From positions 6,241,001 to 6,305,000 of the forward strand of contig NZ_CP030117.1 of NCBI RefSeq assembly GCF_001039275.2: 64,000 nt of DNA, written 5' to 3'. Position 1 is the first letter of the stretch. Every line of letters begins with the position of its first letter. The notes under the pieces were generated by a model. That model did no database searches. It had not been told where the DNA came from and saw nothing but the letters and a program-made list of their open reading frames with translations. This document shows, in pieces, positions 24,649-34,448 of the stretch. A program made the position numbers and the translations under genes. Source of the stretch: Brevibacillus brevis. GTDB lineage: Bacteria > Bacillota > Bacilli > Brevibacillales > Brevibacillaceae.

Positions 24649-27600
24649 CTATTTTCTCACTTTTAACTTGTACTCGCTCGTATGACCATCGTTCTGTGCA
24701 ACAATCGTCAACGTGGTTTTTTCTGGTGCATCCTCATGAACTGTTACCAGACCATCCTCGCTAATCACCGCATATTCTTCCTCTACTACATGGTAAGTTG
24801 TTCCTGTGCTTTCCTTAGTCATTTCTCGTCCACTGCGGTCTGTCATGTTAGCCCACACGATCATTTGAACCGTATCACCAGGCTTCACTGAACTCTTTTT
24901 GGTGGATAGATTGATACTTTTGATTTCCGCAATCGAGAAGGTCACTTTGGACGATTTTTCTCCGTTTGTCACCTTGACTGTAAATTTCTTGCCCGGTCGC
25001 GCATCCTCGGAAACCTCAATCAAGCCGTTTTCATCAACAGTGACGCTATCGTTGTCAGATTCATAAACCGTTCCGCTCTCGCCATCGGTCAGATCCTGCC
25101 TGGTGCGGTTCGAGAACGATCCTGTTACTTGAAGCTGGAGATTCTCTCCTGGCAACAGTGTTGCTTTGCTTGGCGTAACTCTCACGCTTTGCAGACCTGC
25201 ACTCGCTACCATGTAGATACCTGGCTTTTCGATATCAAAGCTTGCGCGGTCCCCCGTTTTGATAACCTCTACTGTTTTTCCTTTGGAAGTCTTGAGGCTG
25301 CTCCATTCTTTCTCCGCTTCATCATAATGATGAGCCGTCAAATATTTATCCTTTTTCTCGTAAGGCAAAATCATGCGGACAGTCTCGCTGTCAAAGCGCT
25401 TCAATTCCTTGTTGTCTGCTTCCAGGCGAACTTCGTACATGTCGCTGGCATTGCCCGATTTCGAAGGCTTTTTGATGTCTTCCGGCTTCGATATCTCGAC
25501 GTGGATATCCGCACCGTCATGCTCTGCGAGAAGCTCGCTGGACAGCCACACACCTGCGTCATCCTTGTTCACCAAGGCTACATTGATTTGTTTTTGTGCC
25601 AATGCATCTACGATATCACCACTTAGTGTCAGCGAAGATTTTTCTTCTTCCTTCGATTTTCTCGCTGCACGCACTTCATGACGAGTACCGTCCATGCGAA
25701 TCTCGATTGTCTTCTCCAAACCAAACAGTGATGCTTGCTCGTCCAGTGCTGTCTCAAGTGTCTCTACTGCTTGGGCAAAACGTTCGATCTGAGCGACTAC
25801 CTTCTCCGTATTTTCGCTATCGTCTGCTTCGATTGTGCTGACTTGTGTCAAAAGCTCCGCGATCGGTTCTTTCAGCTTTTTCACCCATTTTCCAGAGAGA
25901 TCGTCTTTATCCAGCTTGGCAATCGTCGTCTCTGCTACATGAGCCATGACTTTGACTGCTTGCTCCCATTGTTCTTGATCGTTTTTCTCGATCTCATCTA
26001 CCACTGGCAAGAAAGCATCCTTCAACAACGAGTAGGTCTGTTCTAACACTTGATCCTCATCGATGATATCCTCTTTCCATTTGGAAACCATTGCGGCCAA
26101 CACAGTATTCGTTGCGTCGGAAACCAAAGCAAGATGCGTAGAATCACTGAGCTGGTCGTCCTTGATCAGCTTGGACAATTGCTTGATCGCATTCTCTGCT
26201 TGCTTCTCTACTACATCTTCATCTGTCGCATTCTTAATCACCTCAGCAGCAGCGCGATTGGCTTGGCGCAACTGCTCATCTGGCGTGAGGACAGGCGGTT
26301 CTACTGGTGGTGTGACTGGTGGTACTTGGGTAAAAGCATCCTTCAGAGCTGTTTGGGCAAAGTCCTCAGACTCTGTGTCCTTTTGCTTGGAGAAAGCGAG
26401 AATTTTCGTCGCGCCATTTGGGATCGCCGTACCATTCGGGATCGCGTAGACGACCTTATCGCCTGTCTTGGCTACAGATGCGATTGCAGATTGCCCGGAC
26501 AGCTTGCCTTCATCGCTGCCCCAGTAAAGTACATACTCGTCAATGTTCGTTTCATTTGCCACAGGAGTGATCGTGACATCCCCGCCAATCACGCCCTTGT
26601 TCGTGTCCGCATCGGTGAAGGATACCGCCTGTGGTGCTTGTGCCTGCGTCTCATCGATAATAGTAAAGGTGACGCGGCCCAGCTCCAGATTGTCGTTATC
26701 TGTTCGATACTCTGCTTCCCCGACATAAACGGCATCGTACTTGCCAGGAGCCAAATTCAAATCCTTGAACGAAATCGTTCCATCCGGCTGCTTGACGCTT
26801 TTCGTTTTTTGCATCGCGATTGGTTTAACATTTTTCCCGAGCTTGGTTCCTACAGGGAAAATACCGATCCAGTCTTCTAGTACAGAGCTGGTATAAGCAA
26901 CCTCAACAGCTTCTGTTGGCAGATATTTTTCTTTGACCATATGAACGGTAGGATTGCTGATGGTCAAATCCGGGTCGGTAGCCGGGTCTACCACTGGTAT
27001 TTTCTCGGAAAGATCGATTTCGAATTGCGCATTGGCGATCCATGTGTCGTTTTTAAAATCTCTTCCTTTTACCAGCACTTTATCTTCGTACACTTCCACG
27101 AAAAAGCCTTGGCTTCCGTCCTTGCCTGTATTGGCGTCTGTCCACAAATAAGAGGTAGCGCCCGCATTAAACATCGTAGCGTATTTGGCGTTGTACATCG
27201 TATCCTTCGCACCCAGCTCCCAGTGCGTATGTCCGCTGAACAGGAAGGCCCCTGGATGCTTGGACAAGATCGTCTTCATTTCCTTATCCTGTCTGACACC
27301 ATACCAGTAATTGCTTTTGAGATAGCCAACGTTCGCACCTGCTACCGTATTTTTCAACGGTTGATGGTGGAAGATGAAGGTCGGCTTGCCCCCAGACTCG
27401 GACAGTTTTTCGTCCAGCCATTTCAACTGTGCTTCTGATAAGTACGAGTAGTCCTTTAACCCTTTTTCCGTGCCCAGGAAAATGAATTGGTAGCCATTAA
27501 TCCATACATTGTAGTAGCTAGACTTCATGTTGGTGTACTTGTGGAACAGCTCGGAAAATTGCGTCCAGTCCCCCCAGCGAACATCGTGGTTCCCTTGCAC

Positions 27601-28545
27601 AAAATACGTTTCCGGGAGTTGGTCCTTGTACATGTTAAAAATCCGGGCCAGCTCCATATATTGCGCTTCGGTTCCGTTCTCCGTATTGTCCCCGATGGTC
27701 ATGAGACCGTCACTGTCCGGATTCAGCGCAATCATATCTTTGAAGGCATCTTCGAGGTTTTTATTATGAACGTGATCCTTGCTGGTTTGCACATGCATGT
27801 CAGTGATGACTTCAAAGCTGACCAATGGCTTCTCTTTCACCATTCCCGGGATCGTAAACTCTGCGCTCGCAGTCGTTTCACCCGCAGTTGAATCCGAGTA
27901 AGCGAGGAGCTTCGTCGCGCCCTTTGGAATGACCGTGTTAGCTGGGATTGTATAGGTCGCATACGTTTCACCAGGCATAGTTGGAGGCTGCACTTGTGCG
28001 ATAATCGGCTCTCCTGGCAGCTTTCCGACATCATTTCCCCAGTACAGATTGTAATGAGTCACATTCGCAGGATCGGCAGGGATTTTGATTTTCACATCGC
28101 CTGCGATCTGGTCTGCATCGTCATCTGTATCGACAAAAGTAATGCCCGCAGGAGGATTCAAGGTAATGATCGAAAAAGGAGCCCGCTGAAAAATGTTGTA
28201 GCCGTCATTTTGCATGTACAGTGCCTCGTACTCACCTGCTGGCAATGACTTCGTAAAGCTCATCGCACCATTTGGCTGACCGTTTGCACTCGTGTATTGC
28301 CAAGTGAGAGAAGGATTGCTTCCCTGTGGAATGGCACCTGCTTTATACAGTCCGATCCAATCCTTCAGAGAAGCTCCTGTATACGCCAAGGAAATCGGTT
28401 GACCATACAAATAGGTTTGCTTGTCCATCGTGACGGTTTGCTCTCCTGCTGCCTGAACGCCTTGGATCATAAAAGGTTGAGTCATTCCCATGAAGGCAAC
28501 CGTAACACCCAGTACCATTGACATCGTTTTGTTTATCACTTTCAT
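24649..28545 (-). CDS. Large secreted metallophosphoesterase with repeated surface domains
   Basis: A 1298-residue exported protein with signal peptide (cleavage near VQAAGEQ). The calcineurin-like phosphoesterase core (about residues 230-470) has TDMHV, GDNTENG, QGNHDVRWG, FHHQP and FSGHTHWE, a complete two-metal site. Two non-catalytic modules occur twice, before and after the core: a beta domain with DWIGLYKAG / DWIGIFPVG and a YNLYWGNDVGKL / YVLYWGSDEGKL module. A long helical region and two Big2-like beta domains at the C-terminus (VRVTPSKATLLPGE; INLSTKKSSVKPGD) follow. No LPXTG or SLH domain is visible. ATG 28545 is chosen because the longer start at 28563 contains the ribosome binding site GAGGTG. 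Likely substrates are extracellular phosphoesters. Confidence 0.88.
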   Translation of the reverse strand: MKVINKTMSMVLGVTVAFMGMTQPFMIQGVQAAGEQTVTMDKQTYLYGQPISLAYTGASLKDWIGLYKAGAIPQGSNPSLTWQYTSANGQPNGAMSFTKSLPAGEYEALYMQNDGYNIFQRAPFSIITLNPPAGITFVDTDDDADQIAGDVKIKIPADPANVTHYNLYWGNDVGKLPGEPIIAQVQPPTMPGETYATYTIPANTVIPKGATKLLAYSDSTAGETTASAEFTIPGMVKEKPLVSFEVITDMHVQTSKDHVHNKNLEDAFKDMIALNPDSDGLMTIGDNTENGTEAQYMELARIFNMYKDQLPETYFVQGNHDVRWGDWTQFSELFHKYTNMKSSYYNVWINGYQFIFLGTEKGLKDYSYLSEAQLKWLDEKLSESGGKPTFIFHHQPLKNTVAGANVGYLKSNYWYGVRQDKEMKTILSKHPGAFLFSGHTHWELGAKDTMYNAKYATMFNAGATSYLWTDANTGKDGSQGFFVEVYEDKVLVKGRDFKNDTWIANAQFEIDLSEKIPVVDPATDPDLTISNPTVHMVKEKYLPTEAVEVAYTSSVLEDWIGIFPVGTKLGKNVKPIAMQKTKSVKQPDGTISFKDLNLAPGKYDAVYVGEAEYRTDNDNLELGRVTFTIIDETQAQAPQAVSFTDADTNKGVIGGDVTITPVANETNIDEYVLYWGSDEGKLSGQSAIASVAKTGDKVVYAIPNGTAIPNGATKILAFSKQKDTESEDFAQTALKDAFTQVPPVTPPVEPPVLTPDEQLRQANRAAAEVIKNATDEDVVEKQAENAIKQLSKLIKDDQLSDSTHLALVSDATNTVLAAMVSKWKEDIIDEDQVLEQTYSLLKDAFLPVVDEIEKNDQEQWEQAVKVMAHVAETTIAKLDKDDLSGKWVKKLKEPIAELLTQVSTIEADDSENTEKVVAQIERFAQAVETLETALDEQASLFGLEKTIEIRMDGTRHEVRAARKSKEEEKSSLTLSGDIVDALAQKQINVALVNKDDAGVWLSSELLAEHDGADIHVEISKPEDIKKPSKSGNASDMYEVRLEADNKELKRFDSETVRMILPYEKKDKYLTAHHYDEAEKEWSSLKTSKGKTVEVIKTGDRASFDIEKPGIYMVASAGLQSVRVTPSKATLLPGENLQLQVTGSFSNRTRQDLTDGESGTVYESDNDSVTVDENGLIEVSEDARPGKKFTVKVTNGEKSSKVTFSIAEIKSINLSTKKSSVKPGDTVQMIVWANMTDRSGREMTKESTGTTYHVVEEEYAVISEDGLVTVHEDAPEKTTLTIVAQNDGHTSEYKLKVRK

Positions 28546-28597
28546 AATAAACGCACACCTCATTTCGATCAGATTGATAGAGTCCGACTGATGATTT

Positions 28598-28939
28598 TTA
28601 CACGACCTTGCTGCTGACTTTCAGACCAATGACACCAATCACAATGAGTGACATCCAGAGCATTTGCTGAAGATTGATCATTTCTTTGAATAAGAAAATA
28701 CTGACGAATGTAATTAAAACAATCCCGACACCAGACCAGATCGCATAAGCGACTCCGACCTGTATATAGCTGAGTGCGAAATTAAGCAGAGTAAAGCTGG
28801 CACCGTACAACAGAAACATCAGAATGGATGGCCACAGCTTGGTAAAGCCCGCAGATAGCTTCATCGAAGTCGTACCTGCTAGCTCCAACAGAATAGCGAA
28901 TGCGAGGAGAACCCATCCCCACCCGATCCCCTCATTCAT
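28598..28939 (-). CDS. Small multidrug resistance (SMR/EmrE-type) transporter
   Basis: A 113-residue protein with four membrane spans. The essential membrane glutamate is in LLELAGTTSMKLS (the EmrE E14 position), and the family motif YAIWSGVG follows. It works as a dimer exchanging protons for cationic or guanidinium compounds. ATG 28939 with GAGG upstream overlaps the end of the HAD gene by eight bases, so the two are translated together. This places it last in the phosphonate-type transport operon. Only one SMR gene is present here. Confidence 0.9.
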   Translation of the reverse strand: MNEGIGWGWVLLAFAILLELAGTTSMKLSAGFTKLWPSILMFLLYGASFTLLNFALSYIQVGVAYAIWSGVGIVLITFVSIFLFKEMINLQQMLWMSLIVIGVIGLKVSSKVV

Positions 28940-29714
28940 GCCGCGATGCCTCAACCTTCAGTTGCGCATAGGAGGAAATCACCGCTTCTGCTTCCTCCAG
29001 GATTTGCATACGGTCAGACGAGTCTTCCTTGCTCACAATGCCAATGGTCACCAAGACCCCTGCACTTTTCCCCATGCGTATGTCGCCGCTCGTATCACCG
29101 ATAACAGCGACCTCTCTCGGCTTCAAGCCCAATTGGGTACAAGCTTTTAGCACCATGTCCGGATAAGGCTTGCCACGCTCTACCTGATCATTCCCGATAA
29201 TGACTGGAAAATAAGAGCGAATGCCCATCCATTCCATATGCTTGATCGCTTCCTCTGTTTCGTCTGCGGTTACAATCCCCATAAACATGCCGTGGTCGCG
29301 ACATTGTTCGAGGAACGGGATCAGCCCCCCAATGGGATAGGCAGGACGAGTCTGCTCCATATCCTGATAAGCTCGGTCCTTGCACTCTCTAGCGAGTCGC
29401 ATGGATTCTCCCCACGATAGTCCCTGACGATATCCCTGCCATGCCAGGATCGCAAGCAAATCGCCAGTCGAGCCCATCGCTAACGGACCATTGATGCTGT
29501 AGTCGCATACGTGCCCGTCTTCGTCGTGAACAGTTCCCCACAGCTCTGCAAGAGGAGCGATCTGGCTCGGCTGCGGTAGCTGGCTGGCAAAATGACGATG
29601 TACGGATTCGCTCCAGTACCCCCAGAGCCGCACAAACTCCAGCAAAGTACCATCCTTATCGAACAAAATCGCTTTGACCGTATATCTCTTGTTGTTAACA
29701 AGTAAGTCGGGCAT
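28932..29714 (-). CDS. HAD-superfamily phosphatase
   Basis: A 260-residue HAD hydrolase. Motif I is LFDKDGTLLEF (Asp nucleophile), motif II is IVTADE, motif III Lys is in RGKPYPDMV, and motif IV is IGDTSGDIRMG. A helical cap lies between motifs I and II (about residues 30-115). It lacks the PhnX-specific pattern, so it is probably a small-molecule phosphatase acting on a product of the imported phosphonate or phosphoester. ATG 29714 with AGGTGG seven bases upstream is preferred over the frame opening at 29783, which would overlap the permease gene. Confidence 0.88.
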   Translation of the reverse strand: MPDLLVNNKRYTVKAILFDKDGTLLEFVRLWGYWSESVHRHFASQLPQPSQIAPLAELWGTVHDEDGHVCDYSINGPLAMGSTGDLLAILAWQGYRQGLSWGESMRLARECKDRAYQDMEQTRPAYPIGGLIPFLEQCRDHGMFMGIVTADETEEAIKHMEWMGIRSYFPVIIGNDQVERGKPYPDMVLKACTQLGLKPREVAVIGDTSGDIRMGKSAGVLVTIGIVSKEDSSDRMQILEEAEAVISSYAQLKVEASRHE

Positions 29715-29754
29715 CTTTTTTCCACCTGCATTCCATTTTGAATCGGATTTGGCT

Positions 29755-31455
29755 CTACTCTTTCGTCCTGACAAGAAGCGCATCCGTTCTTTTCTGAATC
29801 TTGCCTGAAATCCACATGATCGCGGTACGTACCAGCAGATTCGCTACGATGATTAACGTAGACATCGCAGCAGCTTGCGCGATATCGCCTGAGTCCTCCT
29901 TATTCACAATCGCAACGGCAGCCGGTTTCAGGTCTGGGGCATACAAGAAAATAATGGCCGAGACTGTCACCATGCTGTTGATGAAATAGTAGAGGAACAC
30001 CTCCAAAATCGTCGGCAATGACAGCGGAACTGTAACGCGCAGCAATGTCCGATACCAAGGCACATTCATCGATTCCGATGCAGCCTCGAACTCGCTATCC
30101 AGCTTCTTCAGACCGGACGTCATCGTCAGGAAGGAAACCGAGTAGAAGTGAACGATGTTACACAAAATGACGATCCAAATCGTGCCGTAAATGCCGTGCA
30201 GCGGTTGATTCGGATTGTTGAAAAAGAATACGTAGATCAAACCGAGCACGAGTCCTGGCAATGCAAGCGGCAGCATGGACAGAAAATACGCTGACTGACG
30301 CAGCAGACGATGCCCGCGTGACTTCTCGATGAGATACGCGAACAAAAAAGTAGCGACTGTGCCCATCAAAGCCGTGGCAAACGCGATAAGCAAGCTCGTC
30401 ACAAACGGTCCTTCACTATCCAAAAAGTCTTCGTAGTGCGCAAAGGAAATGGATAGATTATACGGCCACACTTTTACAAGGGAGCCGTAAATAGCAACCA
30501 GGATCATGCTAATAATTACAGCGGACACGGCGGAGCAAAGCACGTAAAACAACCCATCACGCAGTTTGTTGCGTTCAATTCGGTAAGGGATGGACTTCGC
30601 GCTCAACCAACCGCTCTGTTTACGCTGGGAGATGCGATCGATCACGAATGAAATCACAGCCGGTATCAACAGCAGCACCCCAACTGCCGCACCCATTTGC
30701 ATGTTTTGTTGCCCGATAACCTGCTTGTACAAATCTGTCGCCAGCACGTTATACTGCCCGCCGACCACTTTGGGAGCCCCGAAGTCGGTAAAGGTCAAGA
30801 CGAAGCAGACAAAAATGGCACTGATCAGCGCAAACCTCGTACCCGGTACCGTAACCGTCCAAAATCTGCGCCACTTGGACGCCCCGAGCGTCTCTGCCGC
30901 TTCATACATCCGGTAATCTGCACTTGCGAGTGCCACAGACAGCATCAGAAACGCCTGCGGAAACGTATAGAGTACTTCCGCCATCACAATCCCGATAGGC
31001 CCGTAGAGCTCTATGCGGAATTCCGGCAACAGACCAAAAAATCCGGTAGAAATCAGACCTTGATTGCCAAACAAGTAGGTGAGCGCCAAGCCGTGCAGCA
31101 TAGAGGGTGCGAATAGCGGCAAGAGCGCAACAGACCGATAAAACCATTTGCCGCGAATCGCACTTCTCTCCAGTGCGTAAGCAAATCCGAAGCCTAGCGT
31201 AACGGCAATAATCGTCGTGACCGTCGACACCTTAATGGAATTCCACAATGACATCACGAGGGCCGGGGTCGAGAAGTAATTCGCAAAGTGCATGATCCCA
31301 ATGAAGTTTCCGTCCTGATCCGTAACTGCCTTGATTACCAGCTCACCAAGCGGCAGCAGGATGGCGAACAACAGCGCGATGGTCATGCAGACGATGATCG
31401 CGTTTTGGCTCCATTGGTTGGCATCAGGGCGTATTCGTTTTAACCAGGTGTCCAT
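29755..31455 (-). CDS. ABC permease, double-domain, 2-aminoethylphosphonate type
   Basis: A 566-residue permease made of two fused BinPD_transp_1 halves (FbpB/PhnU2-like architecture) with about 12 spans. EAA-like loops appear as EAAETLGASKWRRFWTVTVP in the first half and EAASESMNVPWYRTLLRVTVP in the second. It forms the channel for the ATPase encoded 14 bases upstream. AAGGAG precedes the ATG. The ligand assignment rests on the binding-protein family. Confidence 0.88.
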   Translation of the reverse strand: MDTWLKRIRPDANQWSQNAIIVCMTIALLFAILLPLGELVIKAVTDQDGNFIGIMHFANYFSTPALVMSLWNSIKVSTVTTIIAVTLGFGFAYALERSAIRGKWFYRSVALLPLFAPSMLHGLALTYLFGNQGLISTGFFGLLPEFRIELYGPIGIVMAEVLYTFPQAFLMLSVALASADYRMYEAAETLGASKWRRFWTVTVPGTRFALISAIFVCFVLTFTDFGAPKVVGGQYNVLATDLYKQVIGQQNMQMGAAVGVLLLIPAVISFVIDRISQRKQSGWLSAKSIPYRIERNKLRDGLFYVLCSAVSAVIISMILVAIYGSLVKVWPYNLSISFAHYEDFLDSEGPFVTSLLIAFATALMGTVATFLFAYLIEKSRGHRLLRQSAYFLSMLPLALPGLVLGLIYVFFFNNPNQPLHGIYGTIWIVILCNIVHFYSVSFLTMTSGLKKLDSEFEAASESMNVPWYRTLLRVTVPLSLPTILEVFLYYFINSMVTVSAIIFLYAPDLKPAAVAIVNKEDSGDIAQAAAMSTLIIVANLLVRTAIMWISGKIQKRTDALLVRTKE

Positions 31456-31469
31456 ATCGTGTACGCTCC

Positions 31470-32501
31470 TTAGCCAACAGCCAGGTCTGCCGTATCATCA
31501 AAACGGATGACATGCTCTGGCGGCAGAGTGAAGGCAATTTTTTGATCCGGCCAAACATGATGAGACACCATAGCATGTGCCGGGACATCAATCGTGACAA
31601 ACTGTTGCAACAACGTACCTTGTGGACCGATCAACTCTGCCACAATCCGATAATGCGTACCGCGATATTCCAGCTCGCGCACGATCCCTTGTCTGCCTTT
31701 TTCATGACCGTCACGCAGCAACTGGACATGTTCCGGGCGGATGGCGAGCATAGCCTGTTCCGAATGCTTATCCGACCGGATAAAGCTGATAGCTCCGATA
31801 AAATCAGCGACAAATGGCGTTTTGGGACGCTCGTACACTTCTTTTGGCGTACCGACCTGAATGATGCGCGACTGGTTCATCACCACGATGCGATCCGCCA
31901 TCGTCAACGCTTCCTCCTGATCGTGCGTCACCATAATCGTCGTCATCCCGAATTGATGATGGAGCCGACGAATTTCGTTCCTGAGTTTGGTACGAACCTT
32001 GGCGTCCAGCGCAGATAATGGCTCGTCCAATAGCAAGCAGTCCGGCGAAAACGCCAAGGCCCTCGCCAGCGCTACCCGCTGCTGCTGCCCTCCTGATAAT
32101 TGAGCCGGGACTTTGTTGCGGTGTTCTACCAGCTCAACCAGTTGAAGCATTTCCTCTACCCGATCAGCAATTTGTGCCTTGGAGAAGCGATTACGCAATC
32201 CGTAAGCAATGTTTTCACTGACCGTCAAATTCGGAAACAAAGCGTATGATTGAAACATCATGCCAAAATTCCGTTTCCCTGCTGGCAGCGAGGTAATGTC
32301 TTTCCCGGCTATGACGACGCTCCCTTGATCCGCTTTTTCCAGTCCTGCGAGGATGCGCAACAACGTTGTTTTACCGCAGCCGCTCGGTCCGAGCAGACAG
32401 ATGAATTCATTCTTGGCAATGTCCAGTTGAATGTCCTGAAGCGCTGTGTGCTTCCCGAATCGCTTGGCGAGATTGCGTAATGACAAATAGCCTTGCTCCA
32501 T
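31470..32501 (-). CDS. ABC ATP-binding protein, 2-aminoethylphosphonate/iron type
   Basis: A 343-residue ABC ATPase. Walker A is GPSGCGKTT, the signature is LSGGQQQR, Walker B is CLLLDEPLSALD, and the H-loop is IMVTHDQEEA. The C-terminal ~110 residues form a TOBE-type regulatory domain. ATG 32501 with AAAGGGG eight bases upstream is preferred to a GTG at 32504. It partners with the fused permease and the (now broken) binding protein. Confidence 0.9.
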   Translation of the reverse strand: MEQGYLSLRNLAKRFGKHTALQDIQLDIAKNEFICLLGPSGCGKTTLLRILAGLEKADQGSVVIAGKDITSLPAGKRNFGMMFQSYALFPNLTVSENIAYGLRNRFSKAQIADRVEEMLQLVELVEHRNKVPAQLSGGQQQRVALARALAFSPDCLLLDEPLSALDAKVRTKLRNEIRRLHHQFGMTTIMVTHDQEEALTMADRIVVMNQSRIIQVGTPKEVYERPKTPFVADFIGAISFIRSDKHSEQAMLAIRPEHVQLLRDGHEKGRQGIVRELEYRGTHYRIVAELIGPQGTLLQQFVTIDVPAHAMVSHHVWPDQKIAFTLPPEHVIRFDDTADLAVG

Positions 32502-32521
32502 CACAAATGCCCCTTTATTCT

Positions 32522-33609
32522 TTACTTTTTCGGTTCAGCCTTGGAGCCGTACTTCTGCTCCCACTCTTTCAAAATGCCTTCGCGGTCTCTTGCTGCTTGA
32601 TACAAGTCCAGCTTGGTCAACTGCGATACAGGGTCTTGTTTGTAGCCTTCCGGAATTTGACTTCCTTCTTGCTTGATGCTCAAAATCGCGTAGTTTTTGT
32701 TGTATTCCTTCATCGGCTCATCGCTGATCGCCCAGTCCAGGAACAATTTAGCTTCTGGCTTGATGTCCTTTTTCATTACGAGCGCGCTCGCTTCCATATC
32801 CCAGCCCGATCCCTCTTTCGGGAACACGACTTCGACTGGAGCTCCTTTTTTCTGTTCCTGAATGCCGCTGTATCCATAAGAGATACCAATTGGCGCTTCA
32901 CCTGCGGACGCCATCTTCGCTGGCTTGGAGCCAGAGTGCGTGTAGACCATCATGTTTTCATGCAGCTTGTCCATGTATGCCCAAGCCTTGTCTTTGCCGT
33001 ACAACTGATGCAGGGCGTTGACGGTCAGGTAGCCTGTTCCAGAAGAAGCAGGGTGAGGCATCGCGATTAAGCCTTTGTATTCTGGTTTGACCAAATCTTC
33101 GTACGACTGTGGGATAGCCAGATTGCGTTTTTCCATCTCTGCTTTGTTGACAATAATGGCTGTCTCCCAAATATCCATGCCTACCCATTTTGGCGGGTTG
33201 GCCTTGTCTTTGAATTCAGGCAGTACACGATCTACGCCTTTGGGTGCATATGGTGCAAGCATTTGCATATCATCCATCACCAAGAGACTCGTAGCAGCCA
33301 GTCCCCAGATCACATCAGCCTGCGGGTTGTCCTTCTCGGCAATCAGCTTGGCTGTCATGATGCCAGTGGAGTCACGAACGATGTTTACTTTGATATCCGG
33401 ATACTGCTCTTTGAAAGAAGTCAGATACGTCTTGATCTGTTCATCTTCAATTGCTACACATTGATTTCTCCAGATGCGTTAGCTACAGCAGCCTCCGAAC
33501 CGTTTTGCCCACTGCTCGATGCTGTTCCCTCTGTCTTCGGTGCTCCGCAGCCTGCCAACAAACTCGTAACGACCAAAGTTGCTGCCATCACATTCCACTT
33601 GATTTTCAT
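32522..33609 (-). pseudogene. Frameshifted 2-aminoethylphosphonate-type ABC substrate-binding protein
   Basis: Two frames together make one binding protein. The first (ATG 33609) has a lipoprotein signal with lipobox LLAGC and ends GEINV at a TAG (33454-33456). The second resumes within a few bases as AIEDEQIKTYLTSFKEQYPD and runs to 32522. It contains SSGTGYLTVNAL and SGSKPAKMASAGEAPIGISY, typical of PhnS2/iron-type binding proteins. Relatives read GEINVYTAIEDEQ here, which would need four more bases (CACA) after GTGTA. So a 4-bp deletion or a sequence error is likely. Transporter genes downstream are intact. Without a ribosomal shift the mature binding domain is not made. Confidence 0.85.
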
Positions 33610-33773
33610 GGTGATTCTCCTTTTCTGAAAAAAAGTATCGGATAAAAACCATCTCTGTTCAAAAAATATTGTACATTCGCATTGTGTTTCGCCCATGAAA
33701 CCACTGTTAATTGAGCATTAAGATTACGTAAATACTCCTAACAATAGCTTTATCACTGTGTAGTAAAACTTTT

Positions 33774-33782
33774 TGCTATAAT
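33774..33782 (+). promoter_or_regulatory. Extended -10 promoter of the GbsR-family gene
   Basis: TGCTATAAT, a perfect extended -10. No good -35 is seen. It lies about 60 bases upstream of the GbsR-family start. Confidence 0.5.
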
Positions 33783-33840
33783 GGAAGTATCATACAAAAA
33801 GAATTGAACGAAATGATGATGACGGTGGCACGAGAGGGAA

Positions 33841-34398
33841 GTGAATAATCGAATGTCTTTGAACGAGGAAAATGTACCAGAAGAAAAACGCCTCCATATC
33901 CGTAAGCAAATGATCGAAGCCATTGCAGAAACGATGGACTTGTATGGAGCCACTCATTCTTCTGGTCAGCTTTACGGTGTCATGTTCTTCGAGAATCGTC
34001 CGATGACGCTCGACGAAATGAAAATACAGATGAACATGAGCAAAAGCAACATGAGCTATGCGGTGAGATCCTTAATGGAATCTCGCATGGTCAAAAAGCT
34101 CGAGGAAAAACAGGAGCGAAAAGAGCTATATGCGGCGGAGACCAACTTCTTCACAGCGTTTCAAAACTTCTTCACATTCAAGCTACAGCGTGAAGTCGAT
34201 GTGATGACCGGTGCCATCGACCAAGCACTGCCTGAATTAACCGAGCTAGTCCTTCAGGAAAGTACCTCTGATGAGGAACGAAAGCTCGCCCTCCAAGATT
34301 TGCACAAACTCAGACATGCAAAAAAGTATTACGAATGGTTGCAAAACTTTGTGTACGCCTTGGAACAAGGTGATTTTTTCGAAGAAGAGCCCGAATAG
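33841..34398 (+). CDS. GbsR-family (MarR-like) transcriptional regulator
   Basis: A 185-residue winged-helix regulator of the GbsR/OpuCR group. The helix-turn-helix reads MTLDEMKIQMNMSKSNMSYAVRSLMES and the wing reads KQERKELYAAE; a long C-terminal helical domain follows. Relatives control choline and glycine-betaine genes. Here the gene is divergent from the phosphonate-type transporter, its possible target. The GTG at 33841 has a ribosome binding site that is too close, and ATG 33853 is the alternative start. A terminator follows. Confidence 0.85.
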   Translation: MNNRMSLNEENVPEEKRLHIRKQMIEAIAETMDLYGATHSSGQLYGVMFFENRPMTLDEMKIQMNMSKSNMSYAVRSLMESRMVKKLEEKQERKELYAAETNFFTAFQNFFTFKLQREVDVMTGAIDQALPELTELVLQESTSDEERKLALQDLHKLRHAKKYYEWLQNFVYALEQGDFFEEEPE

Positions 34399-34400
34399 AA

Positions 34401-34444
34401 AAAAGCCATCTTTCTCTCCAAAGCTAGAGGAAAAGATGGCTTTT
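34401..34444. terminator. Bidirectional terminator
   Basis: AAAAGCCATCTTT/AAAGATGGCTTTT stem of 13 bp with an 18-base loop. Confidence 0.85.
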
Positions 34445-34448
34445 CATT

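Noticed and set aside
26050-26880. + strand 276-codon frame
   Set aside because: Antisense to the metallophosphoesterase gene; no start signal and no recognisable motif.
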